DNA of 64,000 nt from Pseudomonas simiae (lineage in GTDB: Bacteria > Pseudomonadota > Gammaproteobacteria > Pseudomonadales > Pseudomonadaceae), in assembly GCF_900111895.1 (NCBI RefSeq), contig NZ_FOKB01000001.1, positions 1,059,177 through 1,123,176 of the forward strand, in the 5' to 3' direction. The notes beneath the pieces were generated by a model that was not told where the DNA came from, did no database searches, and saw only the letters and a program-made list of their open reading frames with translations. Positions 32,824-40,717 of the stretch are shown here, in pieces. Both the position numbers and the translations under genes were made by a program. Numbering within the stretch: the first letter of the stretch is position 1; every line of letters starts with the position of its first letter.

Positions 32824-33569
32824 ACCTGGCGCAGCTACAACAGACCTTTCGCCGCTGGTTGGTGAGTGCGTCGGATGAATCCGCGCAGGCGCTGGGCAAT
32901 CACCACGCCGGCCTGGCGGTGTACCAGAACAACTACCGTGCGCAGTTGGTCGGTTGCCTGGAGCAGGCGTTTCCCTACCTGCGTCGTTGGGTCGGGGAGG
33001 AAGCCTTCCTGGCCGCGAGCATCACCCATATCGACCGTCATCCGCCTCACGCCTGGACCCTGGACGCGTACCCGGAGGGCTTCTACGCCACTTTGAAAGA
33101 GGTGTTCCCAGGCAACCCGGATGTGCATGAGCTGGCCTGGATCGAGTCGGCCCTCAATGAAGCCTTTGTCGCCGCCGACGCACAGCCATTGGCCCTGGAG
33201 GCCTTGGCCGAGCTGGATTGGGACACGGCGGTGTTGCAGCTCACGCCGTCGCTGCGCTGCCACGGCCTGACCACCAATGCCGAGGCCATCTGGTCGGCGC
33301 TGTGGCAGGACGCACCGGTGCCGGAAGCGGTAATGCTGGCGCAAGCGGGTGGCTTGCTGGTGTGGCGACGGCAGTTCACGTCGCGTTTGCGCCAGGTGGA
33401 TGCGTTGGAGCTACTGGCCGTGCAACACCTGCAGGCCGATGGCAGTTTCGCTGGGCTGTGTGAGTACTTGGTGCAACGCCTGGGGGAAGAAGCGGGCGTG
33501 ATGCAGGCGGGTGAATACCTGGCCGGTTGGCTGGGCAGTGAATTGATAGTGGGAGTCCGTCATGTTTGA
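32820..33569 (+). CDS. bufC: DUF2063 (BufC/HvfC-type) partner protein
   Basis: A 249-residue protein with the N-terminal DUF2063 domain: L-A-Q-L-Q-Q-T-F-R-R-W-L, then H-H-A-G-L-A-V-Y-Q-N-N-Y-R-A-Q-L-V-G-C-L-E-Q-A-F-P-Y-L-R-R-W-V-G. The second half is a less conserved helical domain. In MNIO systems this protein binds the precursor leader and delivers it to the oxidase, working like MbnC. It starts inside the bufB stop (ATGA) and its end overlaps the next gene by eight bases. Confidence 0.88.
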   Translation: MNLAQLQQTFRRWLVSASDESAQALGNHHAGLAVYQNNYRAQLVGCLEQAFPYLRRWVGEEAFLAASITHIDRHPPHAWTLDAYPEGFYATLKEVFPGNPDVHELAWIESALNEAFVAADAQPLALEALAELDWDTAVLQLTPSLRCHGLTTNAEAIWSALWQDAPVPEAVMLAQAGGLLVWRRQFTSRLRQVDALELLAVQHLQADGSFAGLCEYLVQRLGEEAGVMQAGEYLAGWLGSELIVGVRHV

Positions 33570-34014
33570 TCGTCGTGGTTTTTTGCTGTTGGCGGCGGTG
33601 GTGATGGCCGCACCGGCATTGGCAGTGCAACAGGTCAGCATTGATGACGGAGAGATCCGCTATGCAGTGTTCGGGCCGGAGGAGGGCCGGGCGATCATTT
33701 TGCTGGCGGCGGATGTGAACGCGTTTGCAGCGATCACCGGACCGCTGGCTGCGCAAGGTTTCCGGGTGATCGTCCCGTACCTGCGCGGGCAGGATGAGGC
33801 GGTACAGGGCCAGGATGTGCTGGAATTGATGAACGCGCTGCATATTCCTGAGGCTGTGCTCGCCGGTGTGGACGTCGGCGGACGGGTGGCCATCCGTGCT
33901 GCGGCCTTGAAACCGAGCCGCTGCGTGGGCCTGGTCAGCTTGAACACCGCACCCCAGGCCGGTTTTGGCGAGGCGGTGGGGGTTATGGCGAAGACCGGGC
34001 ACTGGCGAACATGA
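33562..34014 (+). CDS. Short alpha/beta-hydrolase-like protein with Tat-like signal
   Basis: A 150-residue protein whose start overlaps the bufC stop by eight bases, so it is coupled to the bufferin operon. The N-terminus M-F-D-R-R-G-F-L-L-L followed by a hydrophobic stretch and A-L-A resembles a twin-arginine signal. The rest matches the first half of alpha/beta hydrolases: Y-A-V-F-G-P, an oxyanion-region L-L-A-A-D-V, and the elbow A-G-V-D-V-G-G-R, where the nucleophile would be Asp104 as in haloalkane dehalogenase-like enzymes. The lid and the catalytic-His part of a normal 280-residue enzyme are missing, so it is either a truncated gene or a non-catalytic binding protein. No second half is seen before the next gene. 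Confidence 0.65.
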   Translation: MFDRRGFLLLAAVVMAAPALAVQQVSIDDGEIRYAVFGPEEGRAIILLAADVNAFAAITGPLAAQGFRVIVPYLRGQDEAVQGQDVLELMNALHIPEAVLAGVDVGGRVAIRAAALKPSRCVGLVSLNTAPQAGFGEAVGVMAKTGHWRT

Positions 34015-34100
34015 AACTACTGACAGCCAGCCAATCCACGCCTGAAAAAATTCGCCGCAGCCCTTAATCTAAAAGCCTTTGTCACTTGCGCGGATTGTCC

Positions 34101-35465
34101 ATGTCTTCTGTTGCCGATGGGTTGCCCCTCAATAAACGCCTGCCGGCCGTGATTGCGATCTCCCTGGGGATTGGCATGGCGACCCTGGACACCGCCATCG
34201 TCAACACGGCGTTGCCGACCCTGGCCGAGGGGATTGGCACCGATTCCGCCTCGGTGATCTGGGTGGTGAATGCCTACCAGTTGGCGATCATTGCCACGGT
34301 GCTGCCGTTTGCGTCCCTCAGTGATGTGCTGGGGCATCGCCGGGTGTACCTCGGCGGGTTGCTGCTGTTTATTGTCTCATCGCTGTTTTGCGGGTTGGCC
34401 GGCTCACTGGTCACCCTGACGGCGGCGCGGGTGGTGCAGGGGCTGGGCGCGGCGGCGATCATGAGCGTGAACACGGCGTTGCTGCGGCATATTTACCCGT
34501 CAAACATGCTGGGTCGGGGGCTGGGGTATAACTCCCTGGTGGTGGGGCTCGCATTTACCCTTGGGCCGACGGCGGCGTCAGCGATTCTGTCGGTGGCGAC
34601 CTGGCACTGGCTGTACCTGATCAATGTGCCGTTGGGTGTGCTGGCGCTGGCGTTGGGCCTGCGCTCGTTGCCGACCTTGCCGATGACCGGGCATGCCTTC
34701 GACCGCTTTGCGGCCGTGTTGTGTGCGGGGCTGTTTGCCTTGCTGGTACTCGGCCTGGGTACGGCGGTGCACGGCGCCCAGGGTGCGTTGACTTTGGGCC
34801 TGATCGCCGTGGCGCTGGTGTGCGGTGCAGGGTTGCTGCGGCGCCAGGCCGGGCACCCGGCGCCGATGCTGGCGCTGGACCTGTTCAAGCGCCCGGTGTT
34901 TGCGTTGTCTTCCATTACCGCTATTTGCGCGTTCAGCGCCCAGGGCCTGGCGTTTGTGTCGCTGCCCTTCCTGTTGCAGGCGGTGCTTGGCCATAGCCAG
35001 GTGGAAACCGGCTTTCTGATGACACCGTGGCCCGCGGTGGTGGCGGTGATGGCGCTGGTGGCGGGGCGCCTGGCCGACCGCGTGAACCTGGGCGTGCTGT
35101 GCGGCATCGGTCTGTTGATGCTCAGCGTGGGCATGGCCGCGCTCGCGACCTTGGGCAGCGGCGCTTCGGCATTGGATATCGGCTGGCGCATGGCGCTGTG
35201 CGGGGCGGGTTTCGGCTTCTTCCAGTCGCCCAACCTCAAGGCGTTGATGACCAGCGCACCACTGGCCCGCAGCGGCGGGGCGAGTGGCATCGTGGCCATT
35301 TCGCGGTTGTTGGGGCAGACGTTGGGCGCGTCGTTGGTGGCCTTGTGCTTCCATCTGTCCATGGGCAGTGGTCCGCAATCTGCGCTGTGGCTGGGCTGTG
35401 GATTTGCCTTGGTCGGGGCCGTGGCCAGTGGTTTACGGTTGTTACCCTATGGGAAAAAGTGCTGA
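34101..35465 (+). CDS. MFS transporter (DHA2-like)
   Basis: A 454-residue polytopic protein with 12-14 helices. The N-terminal M-A-T-L-D-T-A-I-V-N-T-A-L-P-T-L is motif D1 of the 14-helix drug:H+ antiporter group, and S-D-V-L-G-H-R-R-V-Y is the motif A loop. The segment N-A-Y-Q-L-A is also typical. The ATG at 34101 is preferred over one 15 bases upstream. It starts 86 bases after the hydrolase-like gene and is probably separately expressed. It is a proton-driven exporter of unknown substrate. Confidence 0.85.
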   Translation: MSSVADGLPLNKRLPAVIAISLGIGMATLDTAIVNTALPTLAEGIGTDSASVIWVVNAYQLAIIATVLPFASLSDVLGHRRVYLGGLLLFIVSSLFCGLAGSLVTLTAARVVQGLGAAAIMSVNTALLRHIYPSNMLGRGLGYNSLVVGLAFTLGPTAASAILSVATWHWLYLINVPLGVLALALGLRSLPTLPMTGHAFDRFAAVLCAGLFALLVLGLGTAVHGAQGALTLGLIAVALVCGAGLLRRQAGHPAPMLALDLFKRPVFALSSITAICAFSAQGLAFVSLPFLLQAVLGHSQVETGFLMTPWPAVVAVMALVAGRLADRVNLGVLCGIGLLMLSVGMAALATLGSGASALDIGWRMALCGAGFGFFQSPNLKALMTSAPLARSGGASGIVAISRLLGQTLGASLVALCFHLSMGSGPQSALWLGCGFALVGAVASGLRLLPYGKKC

Positions 35466-35511
35466 TTAACGCTACCGTGGCGACCTGAGTATTTCGGAAT
35501 GTTTCGGATTT

Positions 35512-36642
35512 ATGTCCAGCCTGGCCCTCCGCACCGCTGATACCCACTCCCGCCGCGCCGCACTGACCCTGGCTTTATGCCTGCCCAGCGACGTGTTGCT
35601 CTACTTGCTGCTGCCGATGGAATCCCAGGCCTTCGGCATTACCCTGGCCCAGGCCGGTGTGCTGCTGGCAGCCAACCGCCTGGTGCGGATTTTCGGCTAC
35701 CGCCATGTGCTCAATTTCTACGCGCGTCACGGCGACCGCCTGACCTGCATGATCGCCGCCGGCGCCGCAAGCCTGTGCGCCGTGGGCAACTCGCTGTTGT
35801 CCGGCTTCGCCGCCTTGCTCTGCCTGCGACTGGTGTGGGGCCTGTGTTTTGCTGCGTTGAACCTGTCGACCCAAGTCTTGGCCACTTCGGAGCCAGCCGG
35901 TGCCGCACGCCGGGCCGGGCGTTCCCGCGCGCTGATTGCCCTGGGACCGATGCTGGCGTTGCCGTTGGGCGGCTGGCTGACACTGATGGCCGGGCCACGT
36001 CCGATCTTTCTGATTCTGGCCGGGTGCTGCCTGGTGGGCTTGTGGATGGCGCGCGGTTTGCCTAGGGCCGGGCATGATTTGCACGGCACGCCGGGGCGGC
36101 GCTTCAAGTGGCCGGACAGTGTGGCAATGTGGTCGTTTATCGAGGGGGTGGCGCTGGACGGCCTGTTTATCTTCGGGCTGTCGATCCAGGCACAGAAGCT
36201 CTTGGGCGGTGATGCGGTGCTGATCGCCGGTGGCTTGATGGCGCTGCGTTATGTCTCGGAAATGCTCCTGAGCCCCTTGGGGGGGCGCGCAGCCCAGCGT
36301 TTCGGCGCGACCTCGATGTTGCTGCTGTTTTCGTTCCTCAGTGCCCTGGCCCTGATCGCGTTCGGCAGCTACTGGGTGATTGTCGGTGCGGCGGCGGTGC
36401 TGGTGCTGCGCGCCCTGCAACTGCCGCTGGTGACGACATTGGTGGCCGAGCGCAACCCAGGGTCCATGCGCGTGTCGGCCCTGGCCTCGAATGCCGTGTG
36501 GCGCGATATCGGCGCCGGCCTCGGGCCATTACTCGCCGGCCTGTTGCTGCCGATTGCCTCGGCCCCCTGGGTGTTTGGCCTGGCGGGTGCTGCCATTGCC
36601 GTAAGTGCCGTGTTCTGTTGGCGGACAAAGATGTCCAACTGA
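35512..36642 (+). CDS. MFS transporter
   Basis: A 376-residue membrane protein with about 10-12 helices of the major facilitator fold. Features include L-L-A-A-N-R-L-V-R-I-F-G-Y-R near residue 55, the G-R-S-R-A-L-I-A-L-G-P-M-L region and the C-terminal V-L-R-A-L-Q-L-P-L-V-T-T-L-V-A-E-R, with N-A-V-W-R-D-I-G-A-G-L-G-P-L. It is distinct from the preceding 14-helix type. It begins 46 bases after the upstream gene, so they might be co-transcribed. The substrate is unknown. Confidence 0.78.
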   Translation: MSSLALRTADTHSRRAALTLALCLPSDVLLYLLLPMESQAFGITLAQAGVLLAANRLVRIFGYRHVLNFYARHGDRLTCMIAAGAASLCAVGNSLLSGFAALLCLRLVWGLCFAALNLSTQVLATSEPAGAARRAGRSRALIALGPMLALPLGGWLTLMAGPRPIFLILAGCCLVGLWMARGLPRAGHDLHGTPGRRFKWPDSVAMWSFIEGVALDGLFIFGLSIQAQKLLGGDAVLIAGGLMALRYVSEMLLSPLGGRAAQRFGATSMLLLFSFLSALALIAFGSYWVIVGAAAVLVLRALQLPLVTTLVAERNPGSMRVSALASNAVWRDIGAGLGPLLAGLLLPIASAPWVFGLAGAAIAVSAVFCWRTKMSN

Positions 36643-36683
36643 CGATATGGGGGGCATCAAGGAGACTGCGTAGGTGCGCTGGC

Positions 36684-37205
36684 CTAAGCGGTTTTAAAGG
36701 TGTCCAGCCACGCGGGGTCGAACCGGGTCTGCTCGGTATCGAGCCCCTGCGCCTGCATCTTGGCCTTATGTGCCTCGACCTCAGCGACCAGTTGCACCTG
36801 GGCGCTGGAGTTGGCGTCCAGCTCATGCATCTGCGTCAGGCCCAAGTGATAAAAGCGCAGCACCTTCAGCGCCGTCGGATCATTCGCCTGCACCCGCTCC
36901 GTGACCTTGTGCATTACATTGGTCACGCTCATCAGGTTGCGCTTGAGTTGCCAGCCATACACCGCCGCCGCCAGCCACGGCTGGGTCCAGAACGGGCCGC
37001 GCACCAGCGCCACCGTGATCAACACCCCGGCGAACACCCCGCCGACATTGAAGCGCAAGTTGTCTCCGCCAGGCTCGCCAAACAGCATCACCGCCAGGCT
37101 CGACAGCAACATGGCCAGGGCCAGGAACAGCACCGCCACGATCAACGTACTACGTCGGGTCTGTTGACGGAAGGTGACGGGGTCGCAGGGTTTGAGCTCG
37201 AACAT
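36684..37205 (-). CDS. DUF3087 family membrane protein
   Basis: A 173-residue protein with two membrane helices (S-T-L-I-V-A-V-L-F-L-A-L-A-M-L-L-S-S-L-A-V and V-F-A-G-V-L-I-T-V-A-L-V) and a cytoplasmic helical tail containing V-L-R-F-Y-H-L-G-L-T-Q-M-H-E-L-D. This matches the DUF3087 family of gamma-proteobacteria, for which no function is known. I place the start at 37205 (M-F-E-L-K-P) because GGAG is 11 bases upstream; the nearer ATG at 37214 is only two bases from that site. Confidence 0.75.
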   Translation of the reverse strand: MFELKPCDPVTFRQQTRRSTLIVAVLFLALAMLLSSLAVMLFGEPGGDNLRFNVGGVFAGVLITVALVRGPFWTQPWLAAAVYGWQLKRNLMSVTNVMHKVTERVQANDPTALKVLRFYHLGLTQMHELDANSSAQVQLVAEVEAHKAKMQAQGLDTEQTRFDPAWLDTFKTA

Positions 37206-37318
37206 CCGGTTCATGTCTCCAGAAGGGGCGGGCATCATCTCACGCCTGGGCAAACAAGTTGAACGTTGGCGCATAGCGGTTTCTCTAAACCTATGTAGAC
37301 CCACTGAGGTGAAGCATC

Positions 37319-37495
37319 ATGTCCGACTACAACCAGCCACCACCCGGCACCCCGAACCCTGACCGCACACCCGGCGAAGAAGAGCGCGACAACGACGCGT
37401 TGCGCCCCAACGACCCGGCGGAGCGTCAGAACGATGACGTGGAACGCGTCGAGGAAGACCTGGAAAACCTGCATGACAAGGCCCGTCCGCTCTGA
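37319..37495 (+). CDS. Small acidic, probably disordered protein
   Basis: A 58-residue protein preceded by GAGGTGAAG. It has a Pro-rich start (M-S-D-Y-N-Q-P-P-P-G-T-P-N-P-D) and a highly charged remainder (E-E-E-R-D-N-D, V-E-R-V-E-E-D-L-E-N-L). No domain is recognised; composition predicts disorder. It is followed 14 bases later by a second small hydrophilic protein behind GAGGAG, and a terminator closes the pair. The tight two-gene arrangement and good ribosome-binding sites support real genes. Function unknown. Confidence 0.65.
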   Translation: MSDYNQPPPGTPNPDRTPGEEERDNDALRPNDPAERQNDDVERVEEDLENLHDKARPL

Positions 37496-37509
37496 ATGAG
37501 GAGAACGCC

Positions 37510-37710
37510 GTGAGTAATACGCCAAAAGGCCCGGCTTCGGGCGAGCATTCCAGTGGTAAGGACGAATTGGGGTTCGATCCCGATTCGCCGGATGTGTCGG
37601 ATCCGCAGGTGGATCCGGTAGGGCCGGCGATTGCGCCGTTGGATAAGGACAAAAAAGGCAAGGATGAAAAAAAGCCGCCCTATGATCCATTGGGCGACTT
37701 GAAGCCATAA
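37510..37710 (+). CDS. Small hydrophilic protein (possibly DUF6021 family)
   Basis: A 66-residue protein starting with GTG, with GAGGAG seven bases upstream. It is Pro-, Asp- and Lys-rich (F-D-P-D-S-P-D-V-S-D-P-Q-V-D-P-V-G-P and K-D-K-K-G-K-D-E-K-K-P-P) and likely disordered. I recall similar Pseudomonas proteins under DUF6021, but this name is from memory. It forms a two-gene unit with the preceding small acidic protein, ended by a hairpin terminator at 37715-37745. Confidence 0.65.
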   Translation: MSNTPKGPASGEHSSGKDELGFDPDSPDVSDPQVDPVGPAIAPLDKDKKGKDEKKPPYDPLGDLKP

Positions 37711-37714
37711 AGCG

Positions 37715-37745
37715 AGCCCCGCCCATGTGCGGGGCTTTCGTTTAC
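37715..37745 (+). terminator. Rho-independent terminator
   Basis: AGCCCCGC (37715-37722) and GCGGGGCT (37729-37736) form a stem with a six-base loop, followed by TTTCGTTT. It begins four bases after the stop of the small hydrophilic protein and overlaps the 3' end of the convergent DUF6555-like gene. Confidence 0.85.
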
Positions 37746-37978
37746 TTGGGCGCTATCCAAGTGACGTCGGTAATCCCGAATTTCTCCGCCCACGGTCGAG
37801 TCGTCTTCTTCACCTGCTCATGCCCGACCCGCCCCACGCGGCTCACATGCGCGATATCGGCATCCACCGCCGCCCAGTGCCAGGCCTCGGCGTTATTCAT
37901 CACTTCGGCACGCACCACAAAGGATTTCGGTTTGCCGTGCAGCTGGTAATTGATGGTGTAGATTTTTGCGGTACTCAT
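37742..37978 (-). CDS. Small conserved protein (possibly DUF6555 family)
   Basis: A 78-residue protein: K-I-Y-T-I-N-Y-Q-L-H-G-K-P-K-S-F-V-V-R-A-E, then N-N-A-E-A-W-H-W-A-A-V-D-A. These resemble small Pseudomonas proteins I remember as DUF6555; function unknown. The ATG at 37978 has GGGAGG upstream, and an in-frame upstream ATG at 38035 is less likely. It is convergent with the small-protein pair. Confidence 0.68.
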   Translation of the reverse strand: MSTAKIYTINYQLHGKPKSFVVRAEVMNNAEAWHWAAVDADIAHVSRVGRVGHEQVKKTTRPWAEKFGITDVTWIAPK

Positions 37979-38098
37979 GTTGCCTCCCTGTGTTGTTATA
38001 GATGGATAGGGCAGCGTTCTAAAAGGTTCATTCAAAATGACAATCTGCTCGTTGGCGCGGCATAGTGTCGCCTTTATCCCGTGCCGAAGGATTGCGCC

Positions 38099-38926
38099 AT
38101 GTCACTGCTGACCCATAGCCGCCTCTACCTGCAACGCCTGGGCTATGACTCGCCGCCAGCGCCGAGCCTGCGCACCTTGCAGGATCTGCAACTGCGCCAT
38201 GTGTGCAGCTTTGCCTTCGAGAACCTCTCCAGCCTGATGCGCTTGCCGGTGCCTATCGACCTGGCCAGCGTCGAGCAAAAAGTGCTGTTGGAGGGGCGGG
38301 GCGGTTATTGCTATGAGTTGAACCAGATGTTCCTGGCGCTGTTGCAGGAGCTCGGTTTTGATGCTCGCGGCATCACGGGGCGGGTGGTGATGGGTGGGCC
38401 GCCGGATGCGCGCACGGCGCGTACCCATCGTTTGAGCCTGGTGACCCTGGATGGCGTGCGTTACATCACCGACGTCGGCTTCGGCGGCATGGTGCCCAGC
38501 AGCCCGTTGCTGTTGGACACCGAGGTGGTGCAGGCCACCGCGCACGAACCCTATCGCGTGACCTTCGACGGGCACGACAGTTACACCCTGTGGGTCCAAG
38601 TGGCCAATGAATGGCGTGGGTTGTATGTGTTCGATCTGCAAGTGCAGGCGACCATCGATTATGAAATCGGCAACTGGTATGTCTCCACCCACCCGGACTC
38701 GGTCTTCGTCGGCCAGTTGAAAGTCGCGCGGTTGGCTGCGGGTGAGCGTCATACCCTGAACAACGCCAACTATGCAATTCACTACCTGGACCGGCCGAGT
38801 GAAAAGCGCGCCCTCGTCAGTGCCGATGAGGTGCTGCAGCTGTTGACTGAAGTCTTCGGGATTTGCGTGCCGGTCACGGCGGCGCTGCGGGCTGCCCTTG
38901 ATGGCTTGACAGTGCCGAATTCATAG
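38099..38926 (+). CDS. Arylamine N-acetyltransferase
   Basis: A 275-residue NAT enzyme. The catalytic triad is visible: Cys71 in R-G-G-Y-C-Y-E-L-N, His110 in A-R-T-H-R-L-S-L-V and Asp125 in Y-I-T-D-V-G-F-G. The N-terminal F-A-F-E-N-L-S segment is also typical. The enzyme transfers acetyl from acetyl-CoA to arylamines and hydrazines. The ATG at 38099 has AAGGA upstream. Length and spacing agree with bacterial NATs (triad near 69/107/122). Confidence 0.93.
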   Translation: MSLLTHSRLYLQRLGYDSPPAPSLRTLQDLQLRHVCSFAFENLSSLMRLPVPIDLASVEQKVLLEGRGGYCYELNQMFLALLQELGFDARGITGRVVMGGPPDARTARTHRLSLVTLDGVRYITDVGFGGMVPSSPLLLDTEVVQATAHEPYRVTFDGHDSYTLWVQVANEWRGLYVFDLQVQATIDYEIGNWYVSTHPDSVFVGQLKVARLAAGERHTLNNANYAIHYLDRPSEKRALVSADEVLQLLTEVFGICVPVTAALRAALDGLTVPNS

Positions 38927-39059
38927 GAGCATTGAGATAGAGCCTTCGCTGAACCGTTTTACCTCCAAATTAGCGCAAATTAATTCGAACCTTTGGCATC
39001 CACCGGGGTTCGAACCGGTTCCTGAATAATTTGCTCACCAGACAAGGAGATGTAAAACG

Positions 39060-39812
39060 ATGTCCAAGCTATTCGGAAAATTCCTCAAGGGTTCCTCGCT
39101 GCTGGCGCTGGTTGCTGCGCCTGCCGCGGTGTTTGCCGCACCGTCCACCGACCCGATTTCTACCTTCGGGATCCAGGGCAGCTACAACGATTTCAAATTC
39201 GAAGACGGCAGCGAAAGCGACAAGAGCCACATGCCTGAAGCTGGCCTGTTCTACAACTTCGGCAATAAGCTCACCGCTGAATCCGGCTTTATCTACCAGG
39301 CCGGTATCGAAGCCAAGTACGGTGAAAAGAGCGACAACAAACTGAAGGAAGGCCAGGCTGACCTGGACCTCGGTTGGCGTGCCGCGCTGGATGCGCGCAA
39401 CTTTGTCGACGTGATCGTCGGCGGTGGCTACAGCTGGACGCGCTACGAGCCAGAGATCAACGACCTCGACGTGAAACTTACCAACAAGTCGCCGTTCGCC
39501 AAGGCGGCCCTGGGCTACAACCACCAGTTCGATGACATGACCCTGCGTGTCGAAGCGGGCGCCCGTCGCACTATCGACGGCCGCACTAAGCTCAAGGTGG
39601 AAGATTTTGGCAGCGACACCGTGGACCTCAAGGACCGCACCAACCCTTACGCCGAAGTCAGCTTGCTGATGAACCAGAAAGGCGACCTGCCGGTGGTCGC
39701 AGGCCTGTACTACACCCGCACCGAGTATAAGCTTGACGGTAATTCCGAGGTGGCCGACAACACCAAGCTCAAGCGTGATGAGTACGGGTTCAAGGTCGGT
39801 ATCGCGTTCTGA
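39060..39812 (+). CDS. Outer membrane beta-barrel protein
   Basis: A 250-residue protein with a signal peptide (residues 1-26, ending A-V-F-A) and alternating aromatic strands through to a C-terminal Phe (G-F-K-V-G-I-A-F), the usual signal for outer-membrane insertion. Strands such as P-E-A-G-L-F-Y-N-F-G and D-L-G-W-R-A-A-L-D-A-R suggest an eight- to ten-stranded barrel of the OmpA/OmpW-like size class. No specific family is recognised. AAGGAG precedes the start, and a strong terminator follows the stop. The 130-base upstream gap holds overlapping palindromes. Confidence 0.78.
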   Translation: MSKLFGKFLKGSSLLALVAAPAAVFAAPSTDPISTFGIQGSYNDFKFEDGSESDKSHMPEAGLFYNFGNKLTAESGFIYQAGIEAKYGEKSDNKLKEGQADLDLGWRAALDARNFVDVIVGGGYSWTRYEPEINDLDVKLTNKSPFAKAALGYNHQFDDMTLRVEAGARRTIDGRTKLKVEDFGSDTVDLKDRTNPYAEVSLLMNQKGDLPVVAGLYYTRTEYKLDGNSEVADNTKLKRDEYGFKVGIAF

Positions 39813-39828
39813 TACCGTTGCAATGGAA

Positions 39829-39858
39829 AACGCCCCGAATGTTCGGGGCGTTTTTTTT
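39829..39858 (+). terminator. Rho-independent terminator
   Basis: AACGCCCCGAA (39829-39839) and TTCGGGGCGTT (39842-39852) form an 11-base-pair arm around TG, followed by a run of T's to 39858. It lies 16 bases after the outer-membrane protein stop. The opposite strand also gives a hairpin for the convergent antitoxin gene, preceded by AAAA. Confidence 0.92.
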
Positions 39859-39873
39859 GGGGACAATTGCAGA

Positions 39874-40188
39874 TCAACCCAACGCAGCAAGTTGTGCCAC
39901 GGTCTCAGGAAAACGCGCCACCAGGCGAATCAGGGTGGCGGCCTGGGCATTTGGTTTAGCCCGGCCTTGCTCCCAGTTCTCCAGCGTACGCGTGTTGGTG
40001 CGCAGGTACATGGCGAAGACGGCACGGGAGAGGTTGAGCTGTTGACGCACGGCGACCACTTCCTCTGCGGTGAGCGGCTCCAGGTTGTTGAGATGAACCT
40101 TGTGGGTCCGCAGGGTGACTTTGCCTTGGCGTTCGTTTGCCAGGGCGTCGAAGCCTTCGACCAGTTCGGAAAAGATTTCACGTTTCAT
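39874..40188 (-). CDS. HTH-type antitoxin (HigA/NadS-like)
   Basis: A 104-residue protein with an N-terminal toxin-contacting region and an XRE-type helix-turn-helix at about residues 38-85 (L-T-A-E-E-V-V-A-V-R-Q-Q-L-N-L-S-R-A-V-F-A-M-Y-L, then T-L-E-N-W-E-Q-G-R-A-K-P). The T-N-T-R-T-L-E-N-W-E-Q-G-R-A-K-P-N form is standard for HigA/NadS antitoxins. It overlaps the upstream toxin gene by 11 bases. It should neutralise the toxin and repress the pair's promoter. Confidence 0.88.
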   Translation of the reverse strand: MKREIFSELVEGFDALANERQGKVTLRTHKVHLNNLEPLTAEEVVAVRQQLNLSRAVFAMYLRTNTRTLENWEQGRAKPNAQAATLIRLVARFPETVAQLAALG

Positions 40189-40528
40189 GATGTGTTCTCG
40201 CTTTGATTTCCCTGTCCAGCATGTGTTTTAGGGCTTTTTTGTGCTGAGGCGTCAGGTCGTCCTGTTCGTGTTTGCCGTACAGGGTGAATAACCAGAATTG
40301 CGTGCCGCCTGACCACCCGTAGTAAATGACCCGCAGGCCACCGCGCTGGCCTTTGTTGCGTCGTTCGTCGACAAAGCGAACCTTGCGTAACCCACCTGTT
40401 CCCTCGATCACGTCTCCCGCTTCCGGGTTCTTCATCAACGCCTGTTGAAAACCGTGGAAAAGCTCGTCACTCAGATAGTCCTTGCGATGCCGCTCGAAGG
40501 CCGGCAGTTCGATAAATAGAGCATCCAT
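40178..40528 (-). CDS. RelE/HigB-like toxin
   Basis: A 116-residue protein of the RelE/HigB superfamily: F-I-E-L-P-A-F-E-R-H-R near the start, G-T-G-G-L-R-K-V-R-F, R-G-G-L-R-V-I-Y-Y, Q-F-W-L-F-T-L-Y-G-K and the C-terminal L-T-P-Q-H-K-K-A-L-K. These correspond to the mRNA-interferase core, with basic residues and Y-G-K. The open frame extends upstream, but the ATG at 40528 gives the normal family length. The toxin-first order is that of higBA. It probably cleaves mRNA at the ribosome when not bound by its antitoxin. Confidence 0.88.
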   Translation of the reverse strand: MDALFIELPAFERHRKDYLSDELFHGFQQALMKNPEAGDVIEGTGGLRKVRFVDERRNKGQRGGLRVIYYGWSGGTQFWLFTLYGKHEQDDLTPQHKKALKHMLDREIKARTHHET

Positions 40529-40717
40529 GTTCTGTACGTAGCCTGCGTATAGTTTGGTGGCCCGCGCGCCTTGGGTCAAGTGACCTTGCTGTGGGAACTT
40601 TCCTAGAACGCAAACACCATACGGCGGCCTCCATCGGGTAGATGCCAGATAAGGAGGCAGCTGGAGGAGGACATTTCCGTGAGCAGGGGAGGGTAAAAGC
40701 ACCGGCCCCAGAAACGC

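Noticed and set aside
38984..39021. TTCGAACC and GGTTCGAACC motifs resembling a tRNA T-arm
   Set aside because: No acceptor stem, anticodon arm or matching T-stem of the right length could be drawn on either strand. The sequence is better described as overlapping small palindromes upstream of the outer-membrane protein gene.
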